A stretch of 64,000 nucleotides of DNA. Source: Planctomycetota bacterium. GTDB taxonomy: Bacteria; Planctomycetota; UBA1135; GCA-002686595. Below the pieces are notes generated by a model. That model saw only the letters and a program-made list of their open reading frames with translations, made no database searches and was not told the origin of the DNA. Of this stretch, positions 51,044-60,092 are shown piece after piece (positions within the stretch are counted from its first letter, which is position 1; the number at the start of each line of letters is the position of its first letter). Position numbers and translations under genes: made by a program. Where the stretch lies: the NCBI GenBank assembly GCA_016712565.1, contig JADJQU010000003.1, positions 372,001 to 436,000 of the forward strand, in the 5' to 3' direction.

Positions 51044-51745
51044 TCAGGACTTGGATTCGGTGGGATGGGGATGGACGTCCTGGCGGCGCAGCGCGGTCCT
51101 ATCGCGCGCGGCCCTAAGACGCCATTGTTCGATGGCCGAGTGGTCTCCGCTGAGGAGCACCTCGGGGACTTCCAGCCCACGCCAGCGGCGTGGACGGGTG
51201 AAGTGGGGGCAGTCGAGTTGACCGTTGTCTCCGAAGGAATCGCGAGCCGAGGATTCCTCGTGGCCCAGCACGCCGGGCACGAGGCGCACGACGGCCTCGG
51301 TGATCGCCAGGGCCGGCAATTCCCCCCCCGAGAGCACGAAGGACCCCAGGGAGAGGTCCTCGAAGTCCACCAGGCGGCGCACCCGGTCGTCGAAGCCCTC
51401 GTAGCGACCGCAGAGGAACAGCAGGCGCTCCTCGGTCAGGAACTCCCGGGCCATGGACTGGCGGAAGACCGGCCCGGAGGGGCACAGGGCGAATTTGCGG
51501 AAGCGTCCGTGGCGGGCCTCGAGCCATTCGACGGCCTCGACGATCGGCTCGGGCTTGAGCAGCATGCCCGGGCCCCCGCCGAAGGGGCGGTCGTCCACGG
51601 TGCGGTGGCGGTCGCGGGTGAAGTCGCGCAGGTCCACCGGCAGGATGCCGGCGAGGCCCTTCTCCTGGGCGATGCCCAGGATGCTCTCCTTCGCGTACGC
51701 CGCCACGGCGTCCGGAAACAAGGTCAGGATGACAAAGAGCGGCAC
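51044..51745 (-). CDS. trmD: tRNA (guanine-N1)-methyltransferase TrmD
   Basis: TrmD methylates G37 of tRNAs, preventing frameshifts. Motifs include TVDDRPFGGGPGMLLKPEPI, LCGRYEGFDDRV and the trefoil-knot AdoMet-binding segment LGSFVLSGGELPALAITEAVVRLVPGVLG, then the substrate-binding PHFTRPRRWRGLEVPEVLLSGDH. The 233-residue length is normal. A GTG at 51745 serves as start. It precedes rplS, but the usual upstream partners rpsP and rimM are absent here. Confidence 0.97.
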   Translation of the reverse strand: MPLFVILTLFPDAVAAYAKESILGIAQEKGLAGILPVDLRDFTRDRHRTVDDRPFGGGPGMLLKPEPIVEAVEWLEARHGRFRKFALCPSGPVFRQSMAREFLTEERLLFLCGRYEGFDDRVRRLVDFEDLSLGSFVLSGGELPALAITEAVVRLVPGVLGHEESSARDSFGDNGQLDCPHFTRPRRWRGLEVPEVLLSGDHSAIEQWRLRAARDRTALRRQDVHPHPTESKS

Positions 51746-51992
51746 AGTGCCCCCCGTTTGAAAGGCCCAGCAGGGTACGGCCGCCCCGCAGGGGCGTCAA
51801 GGATCGACCGCCTCCCCGGGGCCGGCCGGACGGCCCACCCGGCGCGGGCCTCGGCGCCCGAGGACCGGCCCCGGGGCCCCGATTCCTCGGGTTCTGGGCA
51901 CCAGGACGAGCCTCGCGGCTCCGGCCCCTTCCCCCACCCCGGCGCGGGCCCCACCCTTGCCATGGCCCCCGGCCTCGCGGAGGATCGGGCCC

Positions 51993-52649
51993 GTGTTCAC
52001 CGGCATCGTCAGTGACTGCGTCCAGGTCCTCGCCGTCGAGCGCCGGGGCACGGGCCTGTGGGTGCGACTGGAGAACCCCTGGAGGCCGGTTCCCGGCCGG
52101 GCAGGGGATCCGGTGGTCCCCGGAGAGAGCATCTCGGTCAGCGGCTGCTGCCTGACGGCCGTTCCCGCCGCCGGGGAGCCCCCGGGGGGCCCGATCGGAT
52201 CGGAGCTGTGCTTCGACCTTTCCGCCGAGACCCTGTCGCGCACCTGGTTTTCGGAACTGGCGCCGGGCCGGATCCTGAACCTGGAGCGCAGCGTGCGCCT
52301 GTCCGATCGCCTGGGGGGCCACCTGGTGAGCGGCCACGTGGACGGCACCGGGGAGATCCTTGCCGTCGCGGACTCCGGGGACGGGGGGCGGCGGTTCGGG
52401 TTCCGGGCGCCCGCCGCGGTCGAACGCTACCTGCTCGACAAGGGCAGCGTGACCATCGACGGCGTCTCCCTGACGGTCGTGGCCCCCCGGGGGGCCTGCT
52501 TCGACGTGGCGGTGATTCCCGCGACCCTGGCGGCCACCTCCCTGGGCCGGGCCCGGGCGGGGGAGCGCGTCCACCTCGAGGCCGACCTGGTGGGCAAATG
52601 GATCGAGAAGCTGGTGGCCGGGGGGGGGCCGGGGCAGCGCGGGACCTAG
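51993..52649 (+). CDS. ribE: Riboflavin synthase, alpha subunit
   Basis: The enzyme dismutates two molecules of 6,7-dimethyl-8-ribityllumazine to riboflavin. Two tandem lumazine-binding repeats are seen: VFTGIVSDCVQV and SVSGCCLTAV in the first, GGHLVSGHVDGTGEI and TIDGVSLTVV in the second. A GTG at 51993 is chosen because it gives the family N-terminus (FTGIV) and has GGAGG about ten bases upstream. The length of 218 is normal. The stop overlaps that of mlaD on the other strand by four bases. Confidence 0.95.
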   Translation: MFTGIVSDCVQVLAVERRGTGLWVRLENPWRPVPGRAGDPVVPGESISVSGCCLTAVPAAGEPPGGPIGSELCFDLSAETLSRTWFSELAPGRILNLERSVRLSDRLGGHLVSGHVDGTGEILAVADSGDGGRRFGFRAPAAVERYLLDKGSVTIDGVSLTVVAPRGACFDVAVIPATLAATSLGRARAGERVHLEADLVGKWIEKLVAGGGPGQRGT

Positions 52650-53773
52650 AACAGGCTGAAGAGGGCCGACACGAAGGCCGTGGTGGGGGCCGCCTCGCGG
52701 TACTCCTCCAGGGCCCCGGTGACCTGGCGGATCACCTGCTGGACCTGGGCGTAGAGCTCGTCGTCCATGATGAACTTGCCCAGGGTCCCCTTGGCGTTGC
52801 GGATCGCGTCGCTGGCGGCCGCAAGGTCGTCGGCCACCTTGGAGATCTTGCCCAGGGCGTCCTTGAGGTCCTTGGCCAGGGCCGGGTCGTTGATCAGGCT
52901 CGCGATGGCGCCCTCGCCGTTCTGCAGCTTGTCGAACGCGGAGCGGATCGACTCGACCGCCTTGGCCACGTCGTCGGCGAGCTTCTCGTCCTTGAAGAGC
53001 TTGCCCAGGGTGCCCTTGCCCTCGGCGAGGTCCTTGGAAACCGAAGTCAGGTCCGCGGAGATCCGGTCCAGCCGGTCGACCACCTCGCCGACTTTCTTGG
53101 AAAGTTCCTCGTCGGTCAGGAGCCGGCCGACCGTGCCCTTGCCGGCGCGCAGGTCGTCGCTCAGCAGCGCCAGGTTGTCGGCGGTGCGCTGGAACTTCTC
53201 CAGCGCGTCCTTGACCGTCTGAGAAAGCTCGTCGTCCTTGAGCAATCGGCCGAACGTGCCGCGGCCGGCCTGCAGGTCGTCGATCACCGCCTCCAGCTTG
53301 GTGATCATGCTGGAGACCTTGGCGCGGTTTTCCTCGATCACGTCGCCCACGGCGCTCAGGGGGCTCTTGGCCACCATGCCGATCAACGGCAGGTCGGTGG
53401 GGATGGTGGCCGCGCCGGGCGGGCCGGGATCGATCACCACGTACTTGCCGCCCAGGAGCGTCGAATCCGCGATCGAGATCGCGGCGCCCTGGCGCAACTC
53501 CAGCGGCTCGTCGAGCTTGAGCGTGACGATGATGCGCTGGGAGATCTCGGGGGTGCGCTTGTCCCACACCACGGTCTTGACGCGGCCCGCGCGCACGCCG
53601 GCGATCAGCACCGGGTCCCCCTGGCGCAGCCCGTTGGCGTCCGGGAAGAACACGGTGGCCCCGTGCTCCTTCCCGAACAGGGAGAAGTCGGTCATGAACA
53701 GCGTGTAGTAGCCGAGGATCCCCAGCACGATCACGAAGAACGCGCCGAGCTGCATTTGTCGGGAGAGTTTCAC
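52646..53773 (-). CDS. mlaD: MlaD-family lipid-transport periplasmic protein with GKGT repeats (375 aa)
   Basis: MlaD/MCE proteins bind lipids and shuttle them between membranes. An N-terminal helix (LGAFFVIVLGILGYYTLFM) anchors one MCE domain (VFFPDANGLRQGDPVLIAGVRAGRV, LLGGKYVVIDPG). The C-terminal 220 residues consist of about five helical repeats of ~40 residues, each with a GxGTxGxLxxDxxL motif (RGTFGRLLKDDEL, KGTVGRLLTDEEL, KGTLGKLFKDEKL, EGAIASLINDPAL, KGTLGKFIMDDEL). Such repeats are found in long MCE proteins and may build a helical stalk or channel. It is the last gene of the mlaE-mlaF-mlaD set. Confidence 0.9.
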   Translation of the reverse strand: MKLSRQMQLGAFFVIVLGILGYYTLFMTDFSLFGKEHGATVFFPDANGLRQGDPVLIAGVRAGRVKTVVWDKRTPEISQRIIVTLKLDEPLELRQGAAISIADSTLLGGKYVVIDPGPPGAATIPTDLPLIGMVAKSPLSAVGDVIEENRAKVSSMITKLEAVIDDLQAGRGTFGRLLKDDELSQTVKDALEKFQRTADNLALLSDDLRAGKGTVGRLLTDEELSKKVGEVVDRLDRISADLTSVSKDLAEGKGTLGKLFKDEKLADDVAKAVESIRSAFDKLQNGEGAIASLINDPALAKDLKDALGKISKVADDLAAASDAIRNAKGTLGKFIMDDELYAQVQQVIRQVTGALEEYREAAPTTAFVSALFSLF

Positions 53774-53782
53774 GGGAATTTC

Positions 53783-54538
53783 CTAGTCGAGTCGGTCCCC
53801 GAGGAAGCGCACGAGACGCGGTTCCTGGGAGGCCAGGAACTCCGTCGGTGTGGAAACGTAGTGGAGCCGGCCGCCGTCGAGCAGTCCGACGCGGTCGGCA
53901 ACGGTCTTGATGCACCCGATGTGGTGCGTGACCACCAGCGAAGTCACCTTGAGGCGCTCGCCCAGTTCGCGGATCAGGTGGTTGATCGAGGACGAGATCT
54001 CGGGGTCGAGCCCGGCCGTGGGCTCGTCGTAGAGGATGATCTCCGGGTCGGTGATCAGGGCGCGGGCCAGGCCCACGCGCTTCTTCATGCCGCCGGAAAG
54101 TTCGCTGGGCAGCTTGTCGAAGGCGTCGGGCACGCGCACGAGTTCGAGCTTGGCGCGCACACGCTCGACGATCTCAAGGTCGGGCATCTGGGTCGTTTCG
54201 CGCAGCGGCAGGGCCACGTTGTCGCCCGCCGAGAGCCAATTGAGCAGCGCGGCTTCCTGGAACACGTAGCCCATGCGCGAGCGCAGCTTGCGCAGGTCCG
54301 GCTTGGTGATCGAGGACATGTCGTGGCCCTCGACCGTCACCACGCCCTGGTCGGGCTTCATCAACCCGATGGCGTGGCGCAGGGTGACCGACTTGCCGCA
54401 GCCCGAGGGGCCCATGATGCAGAAGGTCTCGCCTTCATAGACCTCCAGATCGAGGCCCTGCAGGACCTTGCGCTGGCCGAAGGCTTTGTGGACGCCCTGG
54501 AACTGCAGCAGCGTCTTGTGGGAACCGCGGGCGCTCAC
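53783..54538 (-). CDS. mlaF: MlaF-type ABC transporter ATP-binding protein
   Basis: ATPase that powers the MCE lipid transporter. Walker A is GPSGCGKSVTLRHAIGLM. The signature is LSGGMKKRVGLARAL, with the GMKKR form typical of the MlaF family. Walker B is IILYDEPTAGLDP, and the switch His lies in VVTHH. The length of 251 is normal. The start GTG overlaps the mlaE stop (GTGA). Confidence 0.95.
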   Translation of the reverse strand: MSARGSHKTLLQFQGVHKAFGQRKVLQGLDLEVYEGETFCIMGPSGCGKSVTLRHAIGLMKPDQGVVTVEGHDMSSITKPDLRKLRSRMGYVFQEAALLNWLSAGDNVALPLRETTQMPDLEIVERVRAKLELVRVPDAFDKLPSELSGGMKKRVGLARALITDPEIILYDEPTAGLDPEISSSINHLIRELGERLKVTSLVVTHHIGCIKTVADRVGLLDGGRLHYVSTPTEFLASQEPRLVRFLGDRLD

Positions 54539-55314
54539 GCTTGGAAGAAGATCCAGGAAAGGAAGTAGTTGGCGATGATGATGGCGATGATCGAGTCGCG
54601 CACGGCCTTGCGCGTGGCGCTGCCCACGCCCATGGCGCCGCTGGTGGCCTGCAGGCCCGCGCCGCAGGCGATGACCGCGATGATCACGCCGAAGACGAAG
54701 GACTTGAACAGGCCCGAGTACACGTCCTTGGGCAGGTCGAAGACGAAGTACGTCCCCGTCAGCGAGTCGATCGCCGAGTCGTAGTAGAGCGAGAGGCCCA
54801 CGTTGAGCTGGCTTTCGGCGATGAAGCCGCCTCCCACCACGCCGATCAGGTTGCACAGCACCGTGAGCAGCGGGCACATCACCGCCAGGCCCACCACGCG
54901 CGGCACGATCAGATAGCGCAGCCGGTCGATGGACATGACCTCCAGGGCCGTCAACTCGTCGCTGACCGCCATCGTGCCCAGCTCGGCCGCGATGGCGCTG
55001 CCCACCGTCGCCGCCATGATCGTGGCGGTGATGAACGGCCCCATCTCGCGGCACATGGAGAGCGCCACGATCGTGCCGATCTGGTCCTGCTGGCCGAAGC
55101 GCGCCAGCTCCAGGCCGGTCTGCAGGGAGACGATCATGCCGATGAACAGGCCCACCAGGAGCACCACGTGGGTGACGCGGATGCCGGCCTGGTAGAGCTG
55201 GTCGAGCACCAGTTCGCGGCGCGTCACCACGGCCCCCAGGCGGGCCAGCACCTGGGCGAACAGCTCCAGGTGGAAGCCCACGTCGGCCAGGAACTCGCGC
55301 AGCATTTTCAGCAT
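54535..55314 (-). CDS. mlaE: MlaE-type ABC transporter permease
   Basis: The MlaE/PF02405 permease forms the membrane core of the lipid transporter. It has the EMGPFITATIMAATVGSAIAAELGTM signature followed by DELTALEVMSIDRLRYLIVPRV, and five or six hydrophobic helices including LLVGLFIGMIVSLQTGLEL and FVFGVIIAVIACGAGLQA. The length of 259 is typical. It overlaps mlaF by four bases and follows the WPLF-repeat lipoprotein gene by 67 bases on the same strand. Confidence 0.95.
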   Translation of the reverse strand: MLKMLREFLADVGFHLELFAQVLARLGAVVTRRELVLDQLYQAGIRVTHVVLLVGLFIGMIVSLQTGLELARFGQQDQIGTIVALSMCREMGPFITATIMAATVGSAIAAELGTMAVSDELTALEVMSIDRLRYLIVPRVVGLAVMCPLLTVLCNLIGVVGGGFIAESQLNVGLSLYYDSAIDSLTGTYFVFDLPKDVYSGLFKSFVFGVIIAVIACGAGLQATSGAMGVGSATRKAVRDSIIAIIIANYFLSWIFFQA

Positions 55315-55381
55315 GACTCTGGATCGGACCTCGTCGCCCTGGAGTCTGTTCCACCAGAGCCTTGGAAGCCAGCGCCGCGGT

Positions 55382-56962
55382 TCACGGGAGTTCCTCCGCC
55401 CTGGCCCGTTCGTGGGGCCAGCCCGGTCCGGGGAAGGCCGGGGCGAGCGGCGTGGGCCAGAATTCGCTCCGGTCGGGATGGGAACGCCAGCGCACGAGGC
55501 CGAACAGCAGCGACTGCTCGACCCGGCGCTCGCCCTGGGCCCGGTAGGCCCGCCGCGACCAGAGGAACGACAGGTAGGAGCGGACCTCGCGCTCGTCGGC
55601 CTCGCGCCGGAACACGTTGCCCCAGAAGCGCAGGCTCTGCCGGCGCCCGGCGCCCTCCCGCGTCACGACCTCGTAGAGCCAGGCGTAGGCGTCGTCCACC
55701 TCGGGCAGGTGCCAGAACGGCAGCAGGGACGGGAACGCGCTGCGCGACGTGTCGCCGCGCTCGTAGTGTTGGAACAGGGGCCAGAGCTTGGTCCAGGAAC
55801 TCTCCGGGCCCTGCTTTTCCTGCATCTCCCAATGTTGCCAGAAGGGCATCACGTACTGGGACTGGCGCGTCGCCAGGCTGTCGTCCTCCGTGCGCCAGTT
55901 GACCAGGGGCCAGGGGGCCCAGTGGCTCGTCAGCCCGTCGCCCTCGTAGGAGGAATAGAACGGCCAGACCCTGGAGCGGCGCGGGCCCTTGGGGTCGTCG
56001 CTCCCGGGCCTCAGGAAGCGCACCAGGGGCCAGGGCGCGTCCACGGCCCACATGCCGGTCTTGGGGTTCGCGGACCAGCCGAAGAAGGGCCAAAGCACGC
56101 TCTCGGCGTGGTAGTCGCCGCGCTCGGTGTGCCCGTAGAACGGCCAGAACATCCAGCGCCGTTCGGGCTCGGGGTGGGACAGGAAGTCCACGCCCCAGGT
56201 GAGCAGGGGCCAGAGCACGAATTTGCGGTCGTAGCGCCCCTCCTGGCGCAGGCGGCCGAAGAGGGGCCAGATGCGATAGCTCGTGCCCCGGGGCCCGTCG
56301 GTCCAGTTGAAGATTGGCCACAGGAACGACGTGGAGACCTGCCCGTCGCGGACCGTGCGCAGGAACAGCGGGAAGAGCACGAAGTCGATGCGGTCGAAGG
56401 TCAGGAAGCGCGTGATCGAGCCCGCCAGGGGGAACACGGCCCAATTGACCCGGCCCGAGGGGTCCTCCGAGTAATAATTGAGGGGAATCGTGACCAGCCG
56501 GCGTTCCGGGCGGCCCTGCTCGTCGATGCGCAGGTCGTAACGGGCCACGAAGCGCAGGTACCAGGTGTATTCGAACCTGCGCGCCTTGCGCAGGCCGAAG
56601 GGCACCAGGAATTGGGCGTTGCGATCGCCGTTGTCCTCCAGGGTGTCCTTGAGGAAGGGCCGCAGAGACCACTCGCGGGCGGGACCGTCGTGTTCCCGGT
56701 GCCGGACGCGCACGGCGCCGGCCAGGGCCTCGATTTCCCGACCGCCGCCCGCCGTGGAGATGTCCGTCCACAGCGGAGCCAGGGCCACGTCGCTTCCCGG
56801 GGCCGCGCAGCTGAACAGTCCGAGCAGGGCTGCCAGTGCCAGGGCGAAAGCCCATCCGCTGCTCGACCGGGACGCGCGCGAGCCCGCCGTCCTCGGGCCC
56901 GTGGGGCCACGGGTCGCCGGCGTCGCGATCCCGCGGGGATCAGTCGGGGGCAAGGGGGCCAT
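55382..56962 (-). CDS. Lipoprotein built of repeated WPLF-like motifs (526 aa), upstream of mlaEFD
   Basis: A lipoprotein signal ends with the lipobox LFSC (Cys52), after an unusually long n-region that suggests the true start could be downstream of the ATG at 56962. From ~150 to ~430 a short motif recurs about a dozen times: VLFPLF, LWPIFNW, IWPLFGRL, LWPLLTW, FWPFYGH, LWPFFGW, PWPLVRF, VWPFYSS, PWPLVNW, VMPFWQH, LWPLFQH and LLPFWHL. The spacing is 20-35 residues, with charged turns between. The pattern suggests a repeated beta-strand or beta-hairpin element with aromatic girdles, as in a barrel or beta-solenoid. I know no named family. Position and strand suggest that it works with MlaEFD in lipid transport at the outer membrane. 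Confidence 0.8.
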   Translation of the reverse strand: MAPLPPTDPRGIATPATRGPTGPRTAGSRASRSSSGWAFALALAALLGLFSCAAPGSDVALAPLWTDISTAGGGREIEALAGAVRVRHREHDGPAREWSLRPFLKDTLEDNGDRNAQFLVPFGLRKARRFEYTWYLRFVARYDLRIDEQGRPERRLVTIPLNYYSEDPSGRVNWAVFPLAGSITRFLTFDRIDFVLFPLFLRTVRDGQVSTSFLWPIFNWTDGPRGTSYRIWPLFGRLRQEGRYDRKFVLWPLLTWGVDFLSHPEPERRWMFWPFYGHTERGDYHAESVLWPFFGWSANPKTGMWAVDAPWPLVRFLRPGSDDPKGPRRSRVWPFYSSYEGDGLTSHWAPWPLVNWRTEDDSLATRQSQYVMPFWQHWEMQEKQGPESSWTKLWPLFQHYERGDTSRSAFPSLLPFWHLPEVDDAYAWLYEVVTREGAGRRQSLRFWGNVFRREADEREVRSYLSFLWSRRAYRAQGERRVEQSLLFGLVRWRSHPDRSEFWPTPLAPAFPGPGWPHERARAEELP

Positions 56963-57139
56963 CGGGCCCGTGCGATTGTCGAGCCGCCGTCGCCAGATGC
57001 AAGGCCGTGCCCAAGCCGCGAGCCCCCGCGAATTCAGCGGCCCCAGCGGAACGAGTGGGCCATCTCTGCGCTGCTTGTCCCCCGCGGCGCTCCCTGGTAG
57101 CGTCAGCCCCGAGCCCGCGAAGCGCGGCGCCCAGCCCCC

Positions 57140-58156
57140 ATGAACGCAGCCACGACCCCTTCCGCCCCGGGCAAGGCGCGAACCTATTTGAGCGGCGTGC
57201 AGTCCAGCGGCCTGCCGCACCTGGGCAACTACTTCGGGGCCATCCGACAGCACATCGAACTGCCGCTGACGGATCCGGCGGAGCACTTCTACTTCATCGC
57301 CGACTACCACGCCCTGACCACCAGCCGGGACCCCGAGGAGCTGCGGGAGCGCGTGCGGGAGACCGCGGTCACCTATCTGGCCCTGGGACTCGACGTGGAG
57401 CGCGCCACGCTGTTCCGCCAGAGCGACGTGCCCGAGGTGCACGAGATCACCTGGCTGCTCTCCTGCACCGGGGGCATGGGGCTCTTGGAGCGCGCCGTCT
57501 CGTTCAAGGAGAAGATCGAGCGCGGTCTCAAGCCCAACATCGGCCTGTTCCTGTATCCGGCCCTGATGGCCGCCGACATCCTGGCCTACGACACCACCTT
57601 CGTGCCGGTGGGGGCCGACCAGGTCCAGCACATCGAGATCGCCCAGGATCTGGCGGCCTCGTTCAACGCCATCTACGGCGACGTGTTTCGCCGCCCCGAG
57701 GCCCTGCTGTCCCGGGAGCACTCCAAGGTGCCCGGCCTCGACGGCCAGAAGATGAGCAAGAGCTACGGCAATTCCCTGTGGATCTTCGAGACGGGGAAGT
57801 TGCTCTCCAAGGCCGTCGGGCGCATCGCCACCGATTCCCGCCCGCCCGAGGAACCCAAGGACCCGGCCGGGATCCTGCTGCTCGATTTCCTCAAGCTGTT
57901 CCTGGACCCCGAGGATCACGGCCAGTGGTGCGCCAGGACCCTGGCCGGCGGTCCCGGGGCCCCAGGCTACGGCCACATGAAGCAGCGTCTGATCCAGGCC
58001 ATCGAGGAGCGATTCGCTCCCGCCCGGGCTCGGCGCGAGGAACTGCTCAAGGATCCCGCCGAGGTCGATCGCGTGCTGGCCCGCGGGGCACTCAAGGCCC
58101 GCGCCCGGGCCGTGGCCGTGCGCGACCGCGCCTTCCGGGCCTGTGGATTGCGCTGA
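57140..58156 (+). CDS. trpS: Tryptophanyl-tRNA synthetase
   Basis: Class I synthetase charging tRNA-Trp. The HIGH-like signature is PHLGN (26-30), and KMSKS is at 204-208. Other family blocks are YLSGVQSSGLPHLGNYFGAI, FIADYHALT, LLSCTGGMGLLERAVSFKEK, YPALMAADILAYD, VPVGADQVQHIEIAQDLA. The length of 338 is normal. It is followed after 16 bases by a lipoprotein gene. Confidence 0.97.
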   Translation: MNAATTPSAPGKARTYLSGVQSSGLPHLGNYFGAIRQHIELPLTDPAEHFYFIADYHALTTSRDPEELRERVRETAVTYLALGLDVERATLFRQSDVPEVHEITWLLSCTGGMGLLERAVSFKEKIERGLKPNIGLFLYPALMAADILAYDTTFVPVGADQVQHIEIAQDLAASFNAIYGDVFRRPEALLSREHSKVPGLDGQKMSKSYGNSLWIFETGKLLSKAVGRIATDSRPPEEPKDPAGILLLDFLKLFLDPEDHGQWCARTLAGGPGAPGYGHMKQRLIQAIEERFAPARARREELLKDPAEVDRVLARGALKARARAVAVRDRAFRACGLR

Positions 58157-58172
58157 AGCGCCGAGGTCAAAC

Positions 58173-58691
58173 ATGAAGCTCCCCGCATCGAAGCTGTGTG
58201 CCCATCGTCTTCCCGCGCCCGCCCGGGCCGGCGCGCTCCTCGGGCTCGTCCTGCTCGCGGCAGCCTGCACCACGACGGATCCCGCCGCCGGCGAGGACCG
58301 GACGCTCCCGACGCCGGAGGAGCCGCGCGCCTGGACGGGGGACTTCCAGCAGAAGAGCATCCTGATCGCCGACGAGGTCAGCATCGAAGGGCCCGCGGGC
58401 TTGCGGGACCACGTGGCGGTCAAGCAACTGCCCGAGCAGAAGTACTCGGCCAAGGCCACGGCCGATGGCTTCCTGCAGGAGATCTCCGTGGGGGACAACG
58501 CGGCCAACCCGATCTGGATCCAGGTGGACAATTTGGCGATCAACGCGGTCGTGCGCGCGCGGGTGCTGGAGCGCGTGGGCGACGGGCCGGTGATCGTGCG
58601 CGCGCGGGGCAATGTGACCTGGAAGAACCTCGAAACCGGGGCCTCCCAGGACAGCGCGCAGTTCGAGCTCGTCGGCAAGCGGCCGGAGTGA
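58173..58691 (+). CDS. Lipoprotein of unknown function (172 aa)
   Basis: The lipobox LLAAAC (Cys32) follows a basic, somewhat long n-region and a good hydrophobic core (ALLGLVLLAAA). The mature part is a single mostly beta domain (KSILIADEVSIEGPAGLRDHVAV, WIQVDNLAINAVVRARVLERV, PVIVRARGNVTWKNLETG). I do not recognise a family. The ATG at 58173 has GAGG seven bases upstream. It overlaps the next lipoprotein gene by GTGA, so the two are probably one functional unit. Confidence 0.75.
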   Translation: MKLPASKLCAHRLPAPARAGALLGLVLLAAACTTTDPAAGEDRTLPTPEEPRAWTGDFQQKSILIADEVSIEGPAGLRDHVAVKQLPEQKYSAKATADGFLQEISVGDNAANPIWIQVDNLAINAVVRARVLERVGDGPVIVRARGNVTWKNLETGASQDSAQFELVGKRPE

Positions 58692-59734
58692 AGCTCGCCG
58701 CGGCCGCTTCGCTGGCCCTGCTGCTCGCCGCCTGCGGTTCTTCCGGCGGCCTGGACGCCTATGGGAATCGCGAAACGGCGCCCTCGGCGCTGCCGGTCCC
58801 GGTGCGCGACGACGCGCGGGCGGCGCGGGCCGCGCTGAACGGAGGCGACGCCGCCGGGGCCAGGTCGATCCTGGAGAGAGCCTGCGAGCGGGCCCCCGGG
58901 GACCTGGGGCTCGCCGTGATGCTGCAGGAGGCCGAGTTGGCGGCGGGGGAGGAGCCCCAGGCCCTCCGCGCGCGCTACGGGGAGCTGGCGCGGCAGCGCA
59001 ACGACGCCCGATCCTGGGTGCTGGCCGCCCGGCTCGAGCCCGACGGCGCGCCGGCTCGCGAGGCCCTGGATCGCGCCCTGTCCCTGGATCCCGGGTGCGC
59101 CTGGGCGCTCTACGGCCGAGCGTTCCACGAGGCCCGGGAGGGCGAGTGGACCGAGGCTCAGAAGCTCCTGGCCCAGGCGCTCTCCCTGGATGCCGCCCTC
59201 CTCCCGGCCCGGCGCCTGGAGGCGGCGCTCTTCGCCCGGGACGGCAAGTACGAGCAGGCCCAGGAGGCCTTCGAGGCCTGGCTCGAGGCCGCCCAGGACG
59301 ACCCGCGCGTGGACCCCGCGTTGCGGGTGGCCACGGTGCTGGACCTCGCTCTGGTGGATCTGGAATCCGGCAGCCCGCGGGCAGCCCGCGATCGGTTGGC
59401 GAGCCTGACCGACGGGCCGGCGGATGCCGCCTCCCTCGGCCGTCGGCTGTGCGTGCTCGCGGCGGTCGAGCAGGCCCTCGGGCACTCCGAGTTGGCGCTG
59501 GAGGCGGCCCAAGCCGCCGAGCGCGCCTCCCCGGACTCGCCCCTGGCCAAGGTCCAGCAGGCGCTGCTCCACGAGCAGTGGCTCGGGGACCCGGTTGCCG
59601 CCAAGGAGGCCTGGCAGCGCGTGCTCGGCGAGGCGCGGACCTCGGGCGACCTGACCGACCTGATCCAGAGCATGCGAGCCCGCGTGGTGCTCGAGCGCCT
59701 GGAGTCGGCCTCGGGCGCCCCGAAGCCCCGCTGA
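58688..59734 (+). CDS. TPR lipoprotein (348 aa)
   Basis: Starting at the overlapping GTG, the protein has the lipobox LLAAC (Cys16) and then a chain of TPR-like helical pairs: AARAALNGGDAAGARSILERACERAPGD, AWALYGRAFHEAREGEWTEAQKLL, LEAALFARDGKYEQAQEAFEAWL, LAAVEQALGHSELALEAAQAAERASPDS. I infer an outer-membrane-anchored scaffold, probably binding the small lipoprotein encoded just upstream. No enzymatic motif is visible. Confidence 0.85.
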   Translation: MKLAAAASLALLLAACGSSGGLDAYGNRETAPSALPVPVRDDARAARAALNGGDAAGARSILERACERAPGDLGLAVMLQEAELAAGEEPQALRARYGELARQRNDARSWVLAARLEPDGAPAREALDRALSLDPGCAWALYGRAFHEAREGEWTEAQKLLAQALSLDAALLPARRLEAALFARDGKYEQAQEAFEAWLEAAQDDPRVDPALRVATVLDLALVDLESGSPRAARDRLASLTDGPADAASLGRRLCVLAAVEQALGHSELALEAAQAAERASPDSPLAKVQQALLHEQWLGDPVAAKEAWQRVLGEARTSGDLTDLIQSMRARVVLERLESASGAPKPR

Positions 59735-60092
59735 GGGGTCGTGACCGGGGGCCGCGGTGGGCGGAGGCCCCGGGCGCACGCCTCCCGTAAATCATTGTGG
59801 AGACGCCTCTTGCACCCGGTGGGGCCCGCCCGGGGACGGGCCCGGGGGCCGCAATTGGGCATTTCGGTCACAAGTGCAATCACCGCAATGGGTTATGGCG
59901 TATTTGGCCCGGCTGGTCCCAGGCGCCCAAGCGCCCCCCCAGGCTCGAATTCGGGAGGCCCCGGTCCGTCGCAAGTTCTTGCTTGACCGTGGGATAGTGC
60001 CGTTCGATACTTCCCGGCCGACTTCCCTCCGGCGGTGGCCGACACCCACCCCGGCTGTTTTCCCCGGACCACCCCTGCGACCTTCCCGCTCC
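59735..60092. other. Intergenic region upstream of the HU gene
   Basis: About 360 bases with no gene. It is AT-richer than average around 59860-59905 (TTTCGGTCACAAGTGCAATC to ATGGCGTATTTGG). It carries the promoter at 59983-60011 that should drive the HU gene. The mRNA leader would be about 75 bases. Confidence 0.6.
59983..60011 (+). promoter_or_regulatory. Sigma70-type promoter of the HU gene
   Basis: TTGACC (59983-59988) and GATACT (60006-60011) are separated by 17 bases, the ideal spacing. They lie 82 bases before the HU start codon. Confidence 0.7.
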
